From NCBI RefSeq assembly GCF_000981895.1, contig NZ_LATD01000200.1:1-38452 (forward strand): a stretch of 38,452 nt of DNA, written 5' to 3'. The notes beneath the pieces are model-generated. The model worked only from the letters and a program-made list of their open reading frames with translations. It ran no database searches and was not told the origin of the DNA. Positions within the stretch are counted from its first letter, which is position 1, and each line of letters starts with the position of its first letter. The position numbers and the translations under genes are program-made. The stretch is from Streptomyces odonnellii (GTDB taxonomy: Bacteria > Actinomycetota > Actinomycetes > Streptomycetales > Streptomycetaceae). This document shows positions 23,330 through 32,370 of the stretch, in pieces.

Positions 23330-23935
23330 ATGACTTCGACAGCCTGGGACTCCCTCGCCGACTCGTTCGACCAGGAACCCGACCACGGCCTACTGGACCC
23401 CGCCGTCCGCGCGGCCTGGTCCGCCCGTCTGGCGGCCTGGCTGCCGGCCGGGCCGGGCCGGGTGCTGGACCTCGGGTGCGGTACGGGAAGCCTGGCGCTG
23501 CTCGCGGCCGAACGTGGTCACCGGGTGACCGCGGTCGACCTGTCGTCCCGCATGGCCGCCCTGGCCGCCAGGAAGCTCGCGGGCACGGACGCCGAGGTGC
23601 TGATAGGTGACGCGGCCCGGCCGCCGGTGGGGGAGCGGAGCGTCGACGTGGTGCTGGCCCGCCATGTGCTGTGGACACTGCCGGACCCCGAACGGGTGCT
23701 CCGCCACTGGATGTCGCTGCTGCGCCCGGGCGGCCGGCTGGTGCTGATCGAAGGCGTCTGGTCCGGCACGGGCCTCCCGGCCTCCCGTCTTATAACCGCC
23801 CTGACCTCGCTCACCGACCGGGTCCACCACGAGCCTCTCTCGGCGGACCCCGCCCTCTGGGGCCGCCCCGTCGACGACGAGCGTTACGCCCTGACAGCCA
23901 CCCTCGACGGGGCGGCTCCACCGTCCGGCGACTGA
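23330..23935 (+). CDS. Class I SAM-dependent methyltransferase (substrate unknown)
   Basis: The product is 201 aa. The ATG at 23330 is chosen because homologous sequence starts AWDSLADSFDQEPDHG; the upstream frame is open but falls in the terminator. Motif I is VLDLGCGTGSLALLAAERG, motif II VTAVDLSSRM, motif III IGDAARPPVGERSVDVVLARHVLWTLPDPERVLRHW, motif IV LLRPGGRLVLIEGVW. This is the UbiE/Methyltransf_11 pattern. There is no clear RBS. It lies 130 bp behind the DNRLRE gene and is convergent with the acetyltransferase. It is short for a small-molecule methyltransferase, and the C-terminus (TATLDGAAPPSGD) may be slightly truncated. The substrate cannot be inferred. Confidence 0.82.
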   Translation: MTSTAWDSLADSFDQEPDHGLLDPAVRAAWSARLAAWLPAGPGRVLDLGCGTGSLALLAAERGHRVTAVDLSSRMAALAARKLAGTDAEVLIGDAARPPVGERSVDVVLARHVLWTLPDPERVLRHWMSLLRPGGRLVLIEGVWSGTGLPASRLITALTSLTDRVHHEPLSADPALWGRPVDDERYALTATLDGAAPPSGD

Positions 23936-24007
23936 GGACGGAGCGGCGCCCGGACGGGCCCGGTGAAGCCTCGCCGTCGTGGGGCTGTACGGTCGCGGGG
24001 CCTTGCG

Positions 24008-24928
24008 TCAGGGCAGGGCTCGGACGTGTCGTACCTCCCTCGCGCAGACCTCGTAGCCGAACCACTTGTTGATCGCCAGCATCGGGCCGTTCTCCGCGTC
24101 ATTGGTGGTGTACGCCTCCGTACGGCCGGCCGCGCGGGCGCGGTGGAGGGAGGCCGTCTTCGCGTGCTTCGCCAGGCCCCGGCCGCGGAACGCGCGCAGG
24201 GTGCCGGTCATGCCGGACATATAGCGGGTGCGGCCGTCCGTATGGGCCAGGGTGTACGCCACGACGCGGCCGTCGGCGACCACCACGGTCGTCGACTCGC
24301 GGTCCAGACAAGGGTTGTTCCAGGTATGGCCCAGCCAGTCCTCGTAGTCGTCGAAGTCCGTGCCGATGTCGCTCGGTTCGTCGGACGTCGCCTCCGCGTC
24401 CGCCTCGAACAGCGGTCGCGGATCGTCCTCGAAGTCCGCGGCCGTACGCAGCTCGAACCCCGGCGGCAGCCGCGGCGGCTCCGGCAGTACGGCCCCGGCC
24501 AGGTCGAGCCGCTGGAAGTGCGCGGGGCGGGTCGCGCGGTAGCCGTGGTGCTCGGCGAAGTCCAGGCTCGCCGGTTCGTCCAGGACCCAGCAGTAGACGC
24601 TGGTCGCGCCCTCGACCGCGAGATGCTCCTCGGCCGTACGGAGCAGCAGCGAGCCCGCGCCCCGGCCCCGCCGTGCCGGATGGACCTGTGGAGTGACGGA
24701 CGACTGCCCGGGGTCGGTGCTGTCGTACGCGACGCCGACATGCGCCGAGCCGATCAACTCGCCGTCCTCCTCGGCCACCAGCAGACGGAACTTCCTCGCC
24801 GGATTGGCATGCGCGACCTCGAAGAGGACGGACTCCTCGGTCATCACCACATAGGGCGTGCAGATCTGCCGCAGCCGCACCACGGCCCCGGCGTCCTCGG
24901 TACGGAAATCACGGACGATCACAGTCAT
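24008..24928 (-). CDS. Tandem double-domain GNAT N-acetyltransferase
   Basis: The product is 306 aa. The ATG at 24928 starts MTVIVRDFRTEDAGAVVRLRQ, a standard GNAT N-terminus. Domain 1 (1-155) has the acetyl-CoA loop VHPARRGRGAGSLLLRTAEEH. Domain 2 (about 170-306) has TGTLRAFRGRGLAKHAKTASL and ends NKWFGYEVCAREVRHVRAL. Both loops keep the R/Q-x-x-G-x-G/A pattern (RRGRGAG, FRGRGLA), so both domains may bind acetyl-CoA, as in mycothiol synthase-like proteins. Identity with MshD is not supported because the neighbourhood and motifs differ. It is transcribed alone, convergent with the methyltransferase and divergent from the GntR gene. Confidence 0.85.
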   Translation of the reverse strand: MTVIVRDFRTEDAGAVVRLRQICTPYVVMTEESVLFEVAHANPARKFRLLVAEEDGELIGSAHVGVAYDSTDPGQSSVTPQVHPARRGRGAGSLLLRTAEEHLAVEGATSVYCWVLDEPASLDFAEHHGYRATRPAHFQRLDLAGAVLPEPPRLPPGFELRTAADFEDDPRPLFEADAEATSDEPSDIGTDFDDYEDWLGHTWNNPCLDRESTTVVVADGRVVAYTLAHTDGRTRYMSGMTGTLRAFRGRGLAKHAKTASLHRARAAGRTEAYTTNDAENGPMLAINKWFGYEVCAREVRHVRALP

Positions 24929-25065
24929 GGGGCGGCACGGTACGCGCGTCCCGCGCCGGACCGCCTCCCCTTTTCCCGCGGCCCCTTTCCCGTCGGATTC
25001 CGCGGTCCTCCCCGGGAACGCCCGGCTCCGGACGCGGTGGTGCCCCGGTGGGGGAGAATCGGTCC

Positions 25066-25440
25066 GTGACCCTGCAGATCGTGATCGACCCGGCCGACTC
25101 GACCGCTCCGTACGAGCAGCTCCGTACCCAGATCTCCGAGCGGGCCCGCTCCGGCGCGCTGCCCGTGGGGTACAGACTGCCGACCGTCCGGGGGCTCGCC
25201 GAGGATCTGGGCCTGGCCGCCAACACCGTCGCCAAGGCCTACCGCGCCCTGGAGTCCGACGGGGTGATCGAGACCCGGGGCAGGAACGGCACGTTCGTCG
25301 CCGCCGCCGGGGACGCCGCCGAGCGGGAGGCCGCGAGCGCCGCGCAGGCGTACGCGGAGCGCGCGCGGCGCCTCGGCCTCGACCGGGCCGCCGCGCTGGC
25401 CGCCGCCGAGGACGCGGTACGGGCCGTCTACGCGACCTGA
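25066..25440 (+). CDS. Short GntR-family regulator (YtrA type)
   Basis: The product is 124 aa. The GTG at 25066 has GGGGAGA (25051-25057) upstream. The GntR winged helix is complete: APYEQLRTQISERARSGALPVGYRLPTVRGLAEDLGLAANTVAKAYR in overlapping pieces, then ESDGVIETRGRNGTFVA. It is followed only by a 45-aa helical, Ala-rich tail (AERARRLGLDRAAALAAAEDAVRAVYA) for dimerisation. The small size without an effector domain is typical of YtrA regulators, which often control ABC exporters; no such exporter is adjacent. Its target may be its own promoter or the ATPase behind it. Confidence 0.88.
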   Translation: MTLQIVIDPADSTAPYEQLRTQISERARSGALPVGYRLPTVRGLAEDLGLAANTVAKAYRALESDGVIETRGRNGTFVAAAGDAAEREAASAAQAYAERARRLGLDRAAALAAAEDAVRAVYAT

Positions 25441-25454
25441 CCCGGCGACGTGCT

Positions 25455-25507
25455 CCGTGACGCGGCGACCTGGCCCGTGACGCGGCGGCTCGCCCCGTGA
25501 CGCGGCG
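25455..25507. repeat. Three 13-bp repeats with exact 20-bp period
   Basis: CCGTGACGCGGCG occurs at 25455-25467, 25475-25487 and 25495-25507. They lie just behind the GntR stop codon, between convergent genes. Confidence 0.8.
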
Positions 25508-25569
25508 ATGCGCGCCGGGGCCCGGCGACGGCTGGCCCCTCGGCGACGCGCCGCCCGCCCCCGGCGCGA

Positions 25570-26679
<1,110 letters not shown>

Positions 26680-26818
26680 GCCGCCCATGATCCGGCACGG
26701 GGACGGCCTATGCACGGTGTTTTGACTCCGGCGGCGGGCCGCGCCGGGCGCGCGGGCCGGATCCCCGGCCGACGGGTGCCGTACGACCGGAGCCCCGGGG
26801 GCCGGTGTTCCGTCCGCG

Positions 26819-27408
26819 TCACCACCGCCCCGCGGCCGCCGTACGGCCCAGCGAGGCGGCCCGGCGGGCACGGCGCACGATCGCGTACCCCTTGGCCAGG
26901 ACCCGGTCGGCGGCGAAGGTCCGGGCGACCGAACGGCCCTCGACGAGCCGCCCGAACTCCTCCGGGCGGCGGTGCGCCGTACGGTCACCCGCTCCAGCGC
27001 GTACGGGCCCTGGCGGCGCCGGGCCAGCGCGTTGCCCACCGCGACGGACTGCGCGAACCCGGCGGCGCGGACCGTACGCCGTACGCCTCGGCTGGAGTAG
27101 CCGTACGGGTACGCGAAGGAGTCCGGCGCCGTGCCCAGTTCCCCGGCGATGATCTCCCGGCAGCGCCGGACCTCGGACCCGAGCCGGCCGTCGCCGAGCT
27201 GGTCCAGTTCGGGGTGGGTGTGGCTGTGGCCGCCGATCTCCATGCCGGCCCCGGCCAGTTCGCGCACCTGGTCCCAGTCGAGCATGGTGTCGGGCGCGCC
27301 GCCCTCGTCGTACGGTCCGCGCAGCCACCCGGTCGAGACGAACAGGGTGGCGGTGAAGGAGTACGAGGCGAGGACGGGGAGGGCGTGCCGGTGCACGCCC
27401 TCGTATGC
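26819..27408 (-). pseudogene. Polysaccharide deacetylase (NodB-type) fragment with frameshift
   Basis: Reading from 27408 on the minus strand gives AYEGVHRHALPVLASYSF and ATLFVSTGWLRGPYDEGG. Then come motif 2, GGHSHTHPEL, and motif 3, FAYPYGYSSRGVR. The first NodB motif (TFDD), which supplies the metal-binding and catalytic Asp, is absent because the sequence upstream is a different gene. Near 26961-26972 (ACCGCCGCCCGG) the coherent frame switches: ALERVTVRR continues as PEEFGRLVEGRSVARTFAAD in the next frame, ending at 26819. It therefore lacks the catalytic Asp and carries a second lesion; sequencing error cannot be excluded for the latter. Confidence 0.75.
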
Positions 27409-27647
27409 TGCCGGTACTCCCGGGTGAGCCGTTCCAGCAGGGCCGCGTTGTGGTCGACCACGAGCAGGGTCTCCAGGGCGGGCAGCGACTGGGCCCGTAC
27501 CGAGTCGACCGCCGCGAGGATGTCCTGCCAGCGGTCCTCGGTATAGACGCAGATCACCACGGAGAAGGGCCGGTGATGACGAGCCTGGTGATGACGCACC
27601 TGCTGACGGTGGGCCAGGTGACCGTGGGTCCGGTGCGGGCCGCTCAT
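27409..27647 (-). pseudogene. N-terminal fragment of a family-2 glycosyltransferase, fused by deletion to the deacetylase
   Basis: The ATG at 27647 overlaps the stop of the preceding GT2 gene (ATGA). After a His-rich N-terminus the GT-A start is clear: FSVVICVYTEDRWQDILAAV, then DSVRAQSLPALETLLVVDHNAALLERLTREY. At about 27403-27412 the homology changes abruptly to the middle of a polysaccharide deacetylase in another frame. The DXD motif and all later parts are gone. I infer a deletion that removed the rest of this gene and the start of the deacetylase. Confidence 0.75.
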
Positions 27648-28557
27648 GACGCCTCTCCCCGCGGCACCGCGCCCCGGAGCGCCGCCGCGCCGGTACGGAC
27701 GGCCCGCGCCGCCCGGGTACGCGCCGTCCGTGCCGCCCGGGGCACGCCCCGCTCGCGGAGGATCACCCGGAGGACGCGGAGGCCGTCCCGTACGGCTCTC
27801 AGATTGCTGGCGCCGTGGATCCGGTCGTACTCGTGGCTGGGTATCTCCTGCACCTTCGGCCCGGCCTTGACGACCCGGATGTTCATCAGGGTCTCGACCT
27901 CGAACCCGGTGCAGTCCAGGGTGATGTCGTCCAGGCAGTGCCGCCAGAAGGCGTTGTAGCCGTAGCAGAGATCGGTGTGGCGGGCGCCGAACTTGGCGTT
28001 GACGACGGCGCACAGGACCCGGTTGCCGAGCTTGCGGATCGCGGTCATGTCGTCCGTACCGCCGCCGTTCGCGAAACGGGAGCCCTTGGCGAAGTCGGCG
28101 CCGGACACCAGGGCCGACACATAGGAGACGATCTCCTGGCCGTCGGCCGAGCCGTCCGCGTCGATCACCACGATGATGTCGCCCGTGCAGGCCGCGAATC
28201 CGCTGATCAGGGCATCGCCCTTGCCCTTGCCGCGCTGAGCGGCGACCTTGACCTCCGGCCACAGCTCGCGGGCCACCCGCACGGTGTCGTCGCTCGAATC
28301 GCCGTCGACCAGGACGACTTCATGGATCCAGTCGGGCAGGCTCGCGAAGACGTACGGAAGGTTGCGAGCCTCGTTCATCGCGGGAATCACGACGCTCACG
28401 GGCGGCGCGATCGCGAGATACGAGGAGACGGGCCGGTAGCGCAGGGCGGGCAGCCCGCCCCCGACCGGGGCCCGGCGGGCGGGGCGGCTGCCACTGGTGC
28501 CACTTCGTTCGCCAACGGCTCTTCGCCCGGTGCCGCCGGGCGCAGAAAAGCGCTCAC
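27644..28557 (-). pseudogene. Family-2 glycosyltransferase (dolichyl-P-mannose synthase-like), probable 5' frameshift
   Basis: From about residue 45 on, the protein is a good GT-A enzyme: SVVIPAMNEARNLPYVFASL, VVLVDGDSSDDTVRVARELWP, GKGKGDALISGFAA, metal-binding DADGSADG, FAKGSRFANGGGTDDMTAIRKLGN. This is the polyprenyl-phosphate sugar transferase type. The best start is the GTG at 28557 with GAGGGA (28567-28572). It reads VSAFLRPAAPGEEPLANEVA, but then needs a one-base shift near the C5 tract 28458-28462 to join GLPALRYRPVSSYLA. Without the shift the long frame only continues upstream as an Arg-rich shadow with no RBS. It may be a real frameshift or a sequencing error; if an error, the gene is intact. 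Confidence 0.6.
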
Positions 28558-29136
28558 GAGTCGTGTTCCCTCTCGTCCGGTGGACCGCCCGCCCCCGGGC
28601 GGTCCGGCCGGGTTTCCGGTTCGAAAGGGGGGTTCTCACCCCGGACATGACGGCATGGCACTCCGTTGAGCGGGTGAGCTGTGGTATTGGCCGCGGCACG
28701 CGACTCGGCCCCGGGCCCTGCCGGCCAGGGGCGGTCACCGAGCGGCACCCCTAGGACCCGACGACAGCGTGACGACAGGCCCTATTGCGCGCCCCGCCCC
28801 GGGAACCATCGCGGCACTTGAGCCCTCCCCTGGAACCGCCATGCCGTGGACCGAGACCGATGGACCGATGCGGGTGGATGTACGGCGGTATTGATGAATC
28901 GGACTGTATGGCAAGACCTGGGATCTCGAATCGCTTTTGGCTTTTTTGGCCGTACTTAGACGGTCACATCCCGTACCTCCCCGATCGTTTCCATTCGATC
29001 TCCGATCGATCCCCGGCAGGCGCAGGGCACCTCCGAAACCCCGCGGAAATGTTTTTGGCATGGACACTTCCAGTGAACTGTGGCGGCTGGTACCACAGTT
29101 CAGGCAGAAACCCTGCCCCTGCTTCGGAGAGGTCCC
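28558..29136. other. Divergent regulatory region between GT2 and GDSL lipase genes
   Basis: No gene is supported here. At 28582-28605 there is a perfect hairpin (GGACCGCCCG, 4-nt loop, CGGGCGGTCC), 10 nt upstream of the GT2 RBS. Around 28880-28960 composition is AT-richer (GCTTTTGGCTTTTTTGGC). Near the lipase start lies the 10-bp inverted repeat listed separately. Confidence 0.5.
29074..29102 (+). promoter_or_regulatory. Inverted repeat operator candidate before the GDSL lipase
   Basis: Perfect arms TGAACTGTGG (29074-29083) and CCACAGTTCA (29093-29102) separated by 9 bp, ending 34 bp before the ATG. It could be a repressor or activator site, or a leader hairpin. A weaker TGTGG-N6-CCACA occurs in the other lipase leader (2101-2116). 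Confidence 0.5.
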
Positions 29137-29943
29137 ATGAAACTGTCCCGAATCACGGCACTCACGTCCTCGCTCGTCCTGGGGGTGGTGCTCGCTCTCA
29201 CCGGAGCGGCCGCCGCCCAGGCCGCCCCCGCAGCCGCCGTCGACTATGTGGCGCTGGGGGACTCGTACTCCTCCGGCGTCGGAGCCGGCGCCTACGACAG
29301 TTCCAGCGGCAACTGCAAGCGCACCCCCAGGGCCTATCCGGCACTCTGGGCGGCCGCGAACGCACCCACGACCTTCGCCTTCACCGCGTGCTCCGGCGCT
29401 CGTACGGGTGATGTGACCGCCGGTCAGCTCGGCCCGCTCAACGCGGCCACCGACCTCGTCAGCATCAGCATCGGCGGCAACGACGCCGGCTTCGCCGATG
29501 TGATGACCACCTGTGTCCTCCAGTCCGAGGCCACGTGTCTCAACCGGGTCGCGCAGGCCCGCAGTTACGTCGACAGCACCCTGCCCGGAAACCTCAACTC
29601 GGTGTACGGCGCGATCAGATCGAAGGCTCCCTCGGCCCGCGTGGTCGTCCTCGGCTACCCGCGCTTCTACCAGCTCAACGGCACCTGTGTGGTGGGGCTG
29701 AGCGAGAACGAGCGCGCCGCGATCAACGCCGCCTCCGACCACCTCAACTCGGTGACCAGCAAGCGCGCCGCCGCCCACGGCTTCACTTTCGCCAGTGTCG
29801 CCGGGGCCTTCACCGGGCATGAGATCTGCTCGGGCAACGCCTGGCTGCACAGCGTCAACTGGCTCAACATAGGAGAGTCGTACCACCCCACCGCCGCCGG
29901 TCAGTCGGGCGGCTACCTGCCGGTCTTCACCTCGGCCGCCTGA
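29137..29943 (+). CDS. Secreted SGNH/GDSL lipase (Streptomyces rimosus lipase type)
   Basis: The product is 268 aa. The ATG at 29137 is preceded by GGAGAGG (29126-29132). The signal peptide is about 1-34 (cut after AQAAPAAA). The SGNH blocks are GDSYSSG with nucleophile Ser43, Gly in ACSGARTGD, Asn in GGNDAGF, and His250 in SYHPTAAGQ. Three Cys pairs (NCKRT, ACSGA, TCVLQSEATC, GTCVV, EICSG) fit the disulphides of this family. Sequence pattern and length match the extracellular lipase of S. rimosus and SCO1725 of S. coelicolor (from memory), which hydrolyse esters and long-chain acylglycerols. It is monocistronic, with a hairpin behind it. Confidence 0.93.
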   Translation: MKLSRITALTSSLVLGVVLALTGAAAAQAAPAAAVDYVALGDSYSSGVGAGAYDSSSGNCKRTPRAYPALWAAANAPTTFAFTACSGARTGDVTAGQLGPLNAATDLVSISIGGNDAGFADVMTTCVLQSEATCLNRVAQARSYVDSTLPGNLNSVYGAIRSKAPSARVVVLGYPRFYQLNGTCVVGLSENERAAINAASDHLNSVTSKRAAAHGFTFASVAGAFTGHEICSGNAWLHSVNWLNIGESYHPTAAGQSGGYLPVFTSAA

Positions 29944-29950
29944 CGCGGAC

Positions 29951-30007
29951 GGGACCGGCAGCGGGTCCGGGGCGTCCGCCGACGGCCCCGGAGCCGCCGC
30001 CGGTCCC
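29951..30007 (+). terminator. Two-layer terminator hairpin after the GDSL lipase
   Basis: Outer stem GGGACCGG (29951-29958) with CCGGTCCC (30000-30007); inner stem TCCGGGGC (29966-29973) with GCCCCGGA (29985-29992). It starts 8 bases past the stop. The rest of 29944-30272 has short GGCGGCG/GTGAGCGGGCGG repeats and no gene. Confidence 0.75.
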
Positions 30008-30272
30008 GCACCGGTTCCGGCCGGGCGGCGGCGCGTGCGCGGACGGCGGCGCGTGAGCGGGCGGCAGTACGTGAGCGGGCGGTACGGCTCGGAGGGGTGA
30101 AGGCGCCGCCTGGCGAAATGTCCAACTACCCCTGAAATGCGGTGGATCGAGCCATGGGCGTCAATCCCCGTACGGGTGTGGTTCCTTGCGAAGGCGGGAT
30201 ACCCGAGTGTCGTGAGGGGGCGCTAGGGTTAACCTGCCCGGGTCGGGTGCCCTCGTACGGGTGGGGAGTGAC

Positions 30273-30536
30273 ATGAAACAGATAACGGCACACAGCAGGG
30301 CGCGAGTCCCTGCGGTCACGTGCGGGAGCAGCGCGACCAGTACGCGCCTCGACCGCCATCTCTCGGTGCTCGGCGGTCCCGCCGCCCCGCAGGGAGAGAC
30401 GGCCGAGGCGACGCTCCTGATGCGCGAACTGACCGCGCGGGACGCGTCCGAGACGCACCGGAGCAAGGGCGCGCGGGTCTCGCTCTTCGCGCCGCTGCGC
30501 CGGCTGCGCCGCTCGCTGTTCGGCAGCCGCCACTGA
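30273..30536 (+). CDS. Small basic hypothetical protein
   Basis: The product is 87 aa. The ATG at 30273 has GGGGAG (30262-30267) at ideal spacing. I recognise no family. Sequence features: start MKQITAHSRARVPAVTCG, a central acidic helix (AEATLLMRELTARDASETHRS) and an Arg-rich end (LFAPLRRLRRSLFGSRH) that could bind RNA or membrane. A promoter-like TTAACC (30228-30233) lies 40 bp upstream. Codon use has the high third-position GC expected of a real gene. No neighbour forms an operon with it. Confidence 0.6.
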   Translation: MKQITAHSRARVPAVTCGSSATSTRLDRHLSVLGGPAAPQGETAEATLLMRELTARDASETHRSKGARVSLFAPLRRLRRSLFGSRH

Positions 30537-30842
30537 GCTTCGCGGCGGTGAACCGGTGGCCGGCCCGTTCCGGTGCTCCGGTGTTCAGACGATCCCTCAC
30601 GCGCCCGGGTGATCCCGGCCCTCCGGCGCGGTGCCCTTCCCGCTCCCCGTCCTCCCCAACGGTCCCGCGGCACCGCGCCGGACGTCCCCCGGGCGTCCCC
30701 TCCCGGATGTCCCTCCGGCGCGGGGCTCCGCTCCACTCCCGCTCGACCCGTACTCGAGTGCCGCTCGACCCGCGCTTGAAGCCTGCTTGATTTCCGCGCG
30801 CTTCTGCAATCAGATCAGCATTTTCCGTGCGCGCTTCTGCGC
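30537..30842. other. Gene-free interval with a duplicated 3' gene end
   Basis: No gene is supported in these 306 bp. At 30791-30819 there is a diverged copy of 30822-30852, the latter covering the stop codon region of the type ISP-like gene; they differ by a 2-bp indel and two substitutions. Confidence 0.6.
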
Positions 30843-32051
30843 TCAGATCAGCGCGAACTGGCCTTCCGGGCCCTCTTCGTGATGGTCCAGTACGGAGGCC
30901 GGCCGCCGTGCCGCCGCCGGGATTGGCAGGATGCCCGCGGCCCGTAGCTCCTCCCGGCCGATCTCCGGGCCGCCGCGCAGCTCCTTCCGGAGCGGACGGA
31001 GTTCCGCGAGCAACGCCAGGACCGTGATCAGTTCCAGCAGTTCCGAGGTCCACTCCTGGGGCCAGGCCGCCGGCCGGATCGCCTCCAGCGTGCCCGGCTC
31101 GGCGGGCACGGTACGCCGCTCGAACCACGCCTCCAGGACGCGTACCCCGCTCACCGTGAACTCCCACGCCCCGTGCGGTACGGGCGAGATCCGGCCCGTA
31201 CCGAGCAGCAGGGCCTCGTCCTCCGGTTCGTAAGCGATCTCCTCGGGCTGGGCGGGAATCGCGGCCCGTACGTAGGGCCGTCGGCCGCCCGGCAGCCGGG
31301 GCCGCTCGCCGCCGCGCGCCCCGCGGAGCTGGACCTCGGTCATCCGCCGCCCCAGCGCGACCCCGGAGGCCCAGACGTCCGGATCGGCGGTCAGCGGGAC
31401 CACGGGGCCCTCGGGGGAGGGGACGGCGGCGGCCACGGCCCACGCCAGCAGCTCCTCGGCGCCGACCTCGTGCCCGTACCGGAGCGAGAGGAGCGCGAGC
31501 AGTCCGGGGGCGACATTGGGTTCCGTACCGCCGGGGCGGCGGTAGAGCGGCCGGATACGCCCCGGCCCGCCCCCGGCGGAACGTCCGTCCGGCAGCAGAC
31601 CGGTCACCAGCAGCGCGGGGCCCTCGCCCTGCGGTACGTACCCCTGCTCCAGGGCGAAGAGCTGATGCTCGTCGGCGACCCGCCACAGCTCGGGGCGCGC
31701 CGCGTCGATCAGCCGGTGGTCCGGGATCAGCCACTGCTCGTCGAACGGTCCGTGCAGTACGCGGCGCGGCGGCGGGCAGCGCCCGGACTCCCGGGCGAAC
31801 CTGCCGGTGCCGGTGGTTCCGCCCGGCAGCGCGGCGACCGCGCTGTGCGGCGTACGGGCCCGGCTCGGCCCGAACAGCGCCTCGCGCTCGGTGCCCGCGG
31901 CCTGTACGAGCCGGTCCCAGCGGGCCGTCAGGGACGCCCGGTCGGGGGCCAGGACCCAGGACCTGCCGAGCCGCAGCGGAGCCGCCGACCACGGCAGGAG
32001 ATCCGCCAGCAGCGGACCACCGCCCGTCGTATTGGACCGCGTCGCCGTCAT
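30843..32051 (-). CDS. Stand-alone type ISP restriction enzyme C-terminal (specificity) domain homologue
   Basis: The product is 402 aa. The ATG at 32051 is preceded by GGGAGGG with 8-nt spacing; an upstream ATG at 32111 lacks this. The C-terminal third matches the conserved end of type ISP restriction-modification proteins (LlaBIII/LlaGI type): RISPVPHGAWEFTVSGVRVL, EAWFERRT, then IRPAAWPQEWTSELLELITVLALLAELRP. The N-terminal part (PWSAAPLRLGRSWVLAPDRASL, FDEQWLIPDHRLIDAARPELW) is also of this type. In those 1500-aa enzymes it recognises target DNA. There is no helicase, nuclease or methyltransferase motif (no NPPY or SAM loop) here or next door. Many Streptomyces carry such orphans; the role is unknown. 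Confidence 0.72.
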   Translation of the reverse strand: MTATRSNTTGGGPLLADLLPWSAAPLRLGRSWVLAPDRASLTARWDRLVQAAGTEREALFGPSRARTPHSAVAALPGGTTGTGRFARESGRCPPPRRVLHGPFDEQWLIPDHRLIDAARPELWRVADEHQLFALEQGYVPQGEGPALLVTGLLPDGRSAGGGPGRIRPLYRRPGGTEPNVAPGLLALLSLRYGHEVGAEELLAWAVAAAVPSPEGPVVPLTADPDVWASGVALGRRMTEVQLRGARGGERPRLPGGRRPYVRAAIPAQPEEIAYEPEDEALLLGTGRISPVPHGAWEFTVSGVRVLEAWFERRTVPAEPGTLEAIRPAAWPQEWTSELLELITVLALLAELRPLRKELRGGPEIGREELRAAGILPIPAAARRPASVLDHHEEGPEGQFALI

Positions 32052-32128
32052 CCGGACCGCCCTCCCGTCGGTCTGCGCGCACTCGCCCCCCGGCGGCATC
32101 GTATCCGGCACCGCCCCGCACCCGCTTT

Positions 32129-32144
32129 GTCCGCGATCGCGGAC
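32129..32144. promoter_or_regulatory. 16-bp palindrome upstream of the type ISP-like gene
   Basis: GTCCGCGATCGCGGAC is a perfect palindrome about 80 bp upstream of the ATG at 32051, a candidate operator. Confidence 0.4.
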
Positions 32145-32187
32145 GGAAATCGCCGGGCGGACGACGCCACTTCCGAAACACGCGCCA

Positions 32188-32370
32188 GGTCCTGTCCGGC
32201 GGATCTTCGTGGATCAGACCGTGGCGGTCCCTCCCGTGCCGTTCAGGCTACGGGGGAGGATCGCAAGGCGGAGGCTCGTTCTCGTACTGGACGTACTTGG
32301 ACGACTCCGACAACGCGGCGAGGCGCCGTGCCGGGCGTCGCGGGCCCGCGAAGATCCGCCGGACACGCCC
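32188..32370. mobile_element. 183-bp MITE with 22-bp imperfect TIRs
   Basis: Ends 32188-32209 and 32349-32370 are inverted repeats matching at 20 of 22 positions, including a perfect 17-bp core TGTCCGGCGGATCTTCG. The inside has no ORF and contains further short inverted repeats (CTCCCGT ... ACGGGGGAG). The ends resemble IS5-like elements common in Streptomyces (recalled, unverified). The last base at 32370 is the first base of the CTA that encodes the GntR stop (TAG), with TA as likely target. No clear duplication is kept on the left (CA). Confidence 0.75.
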
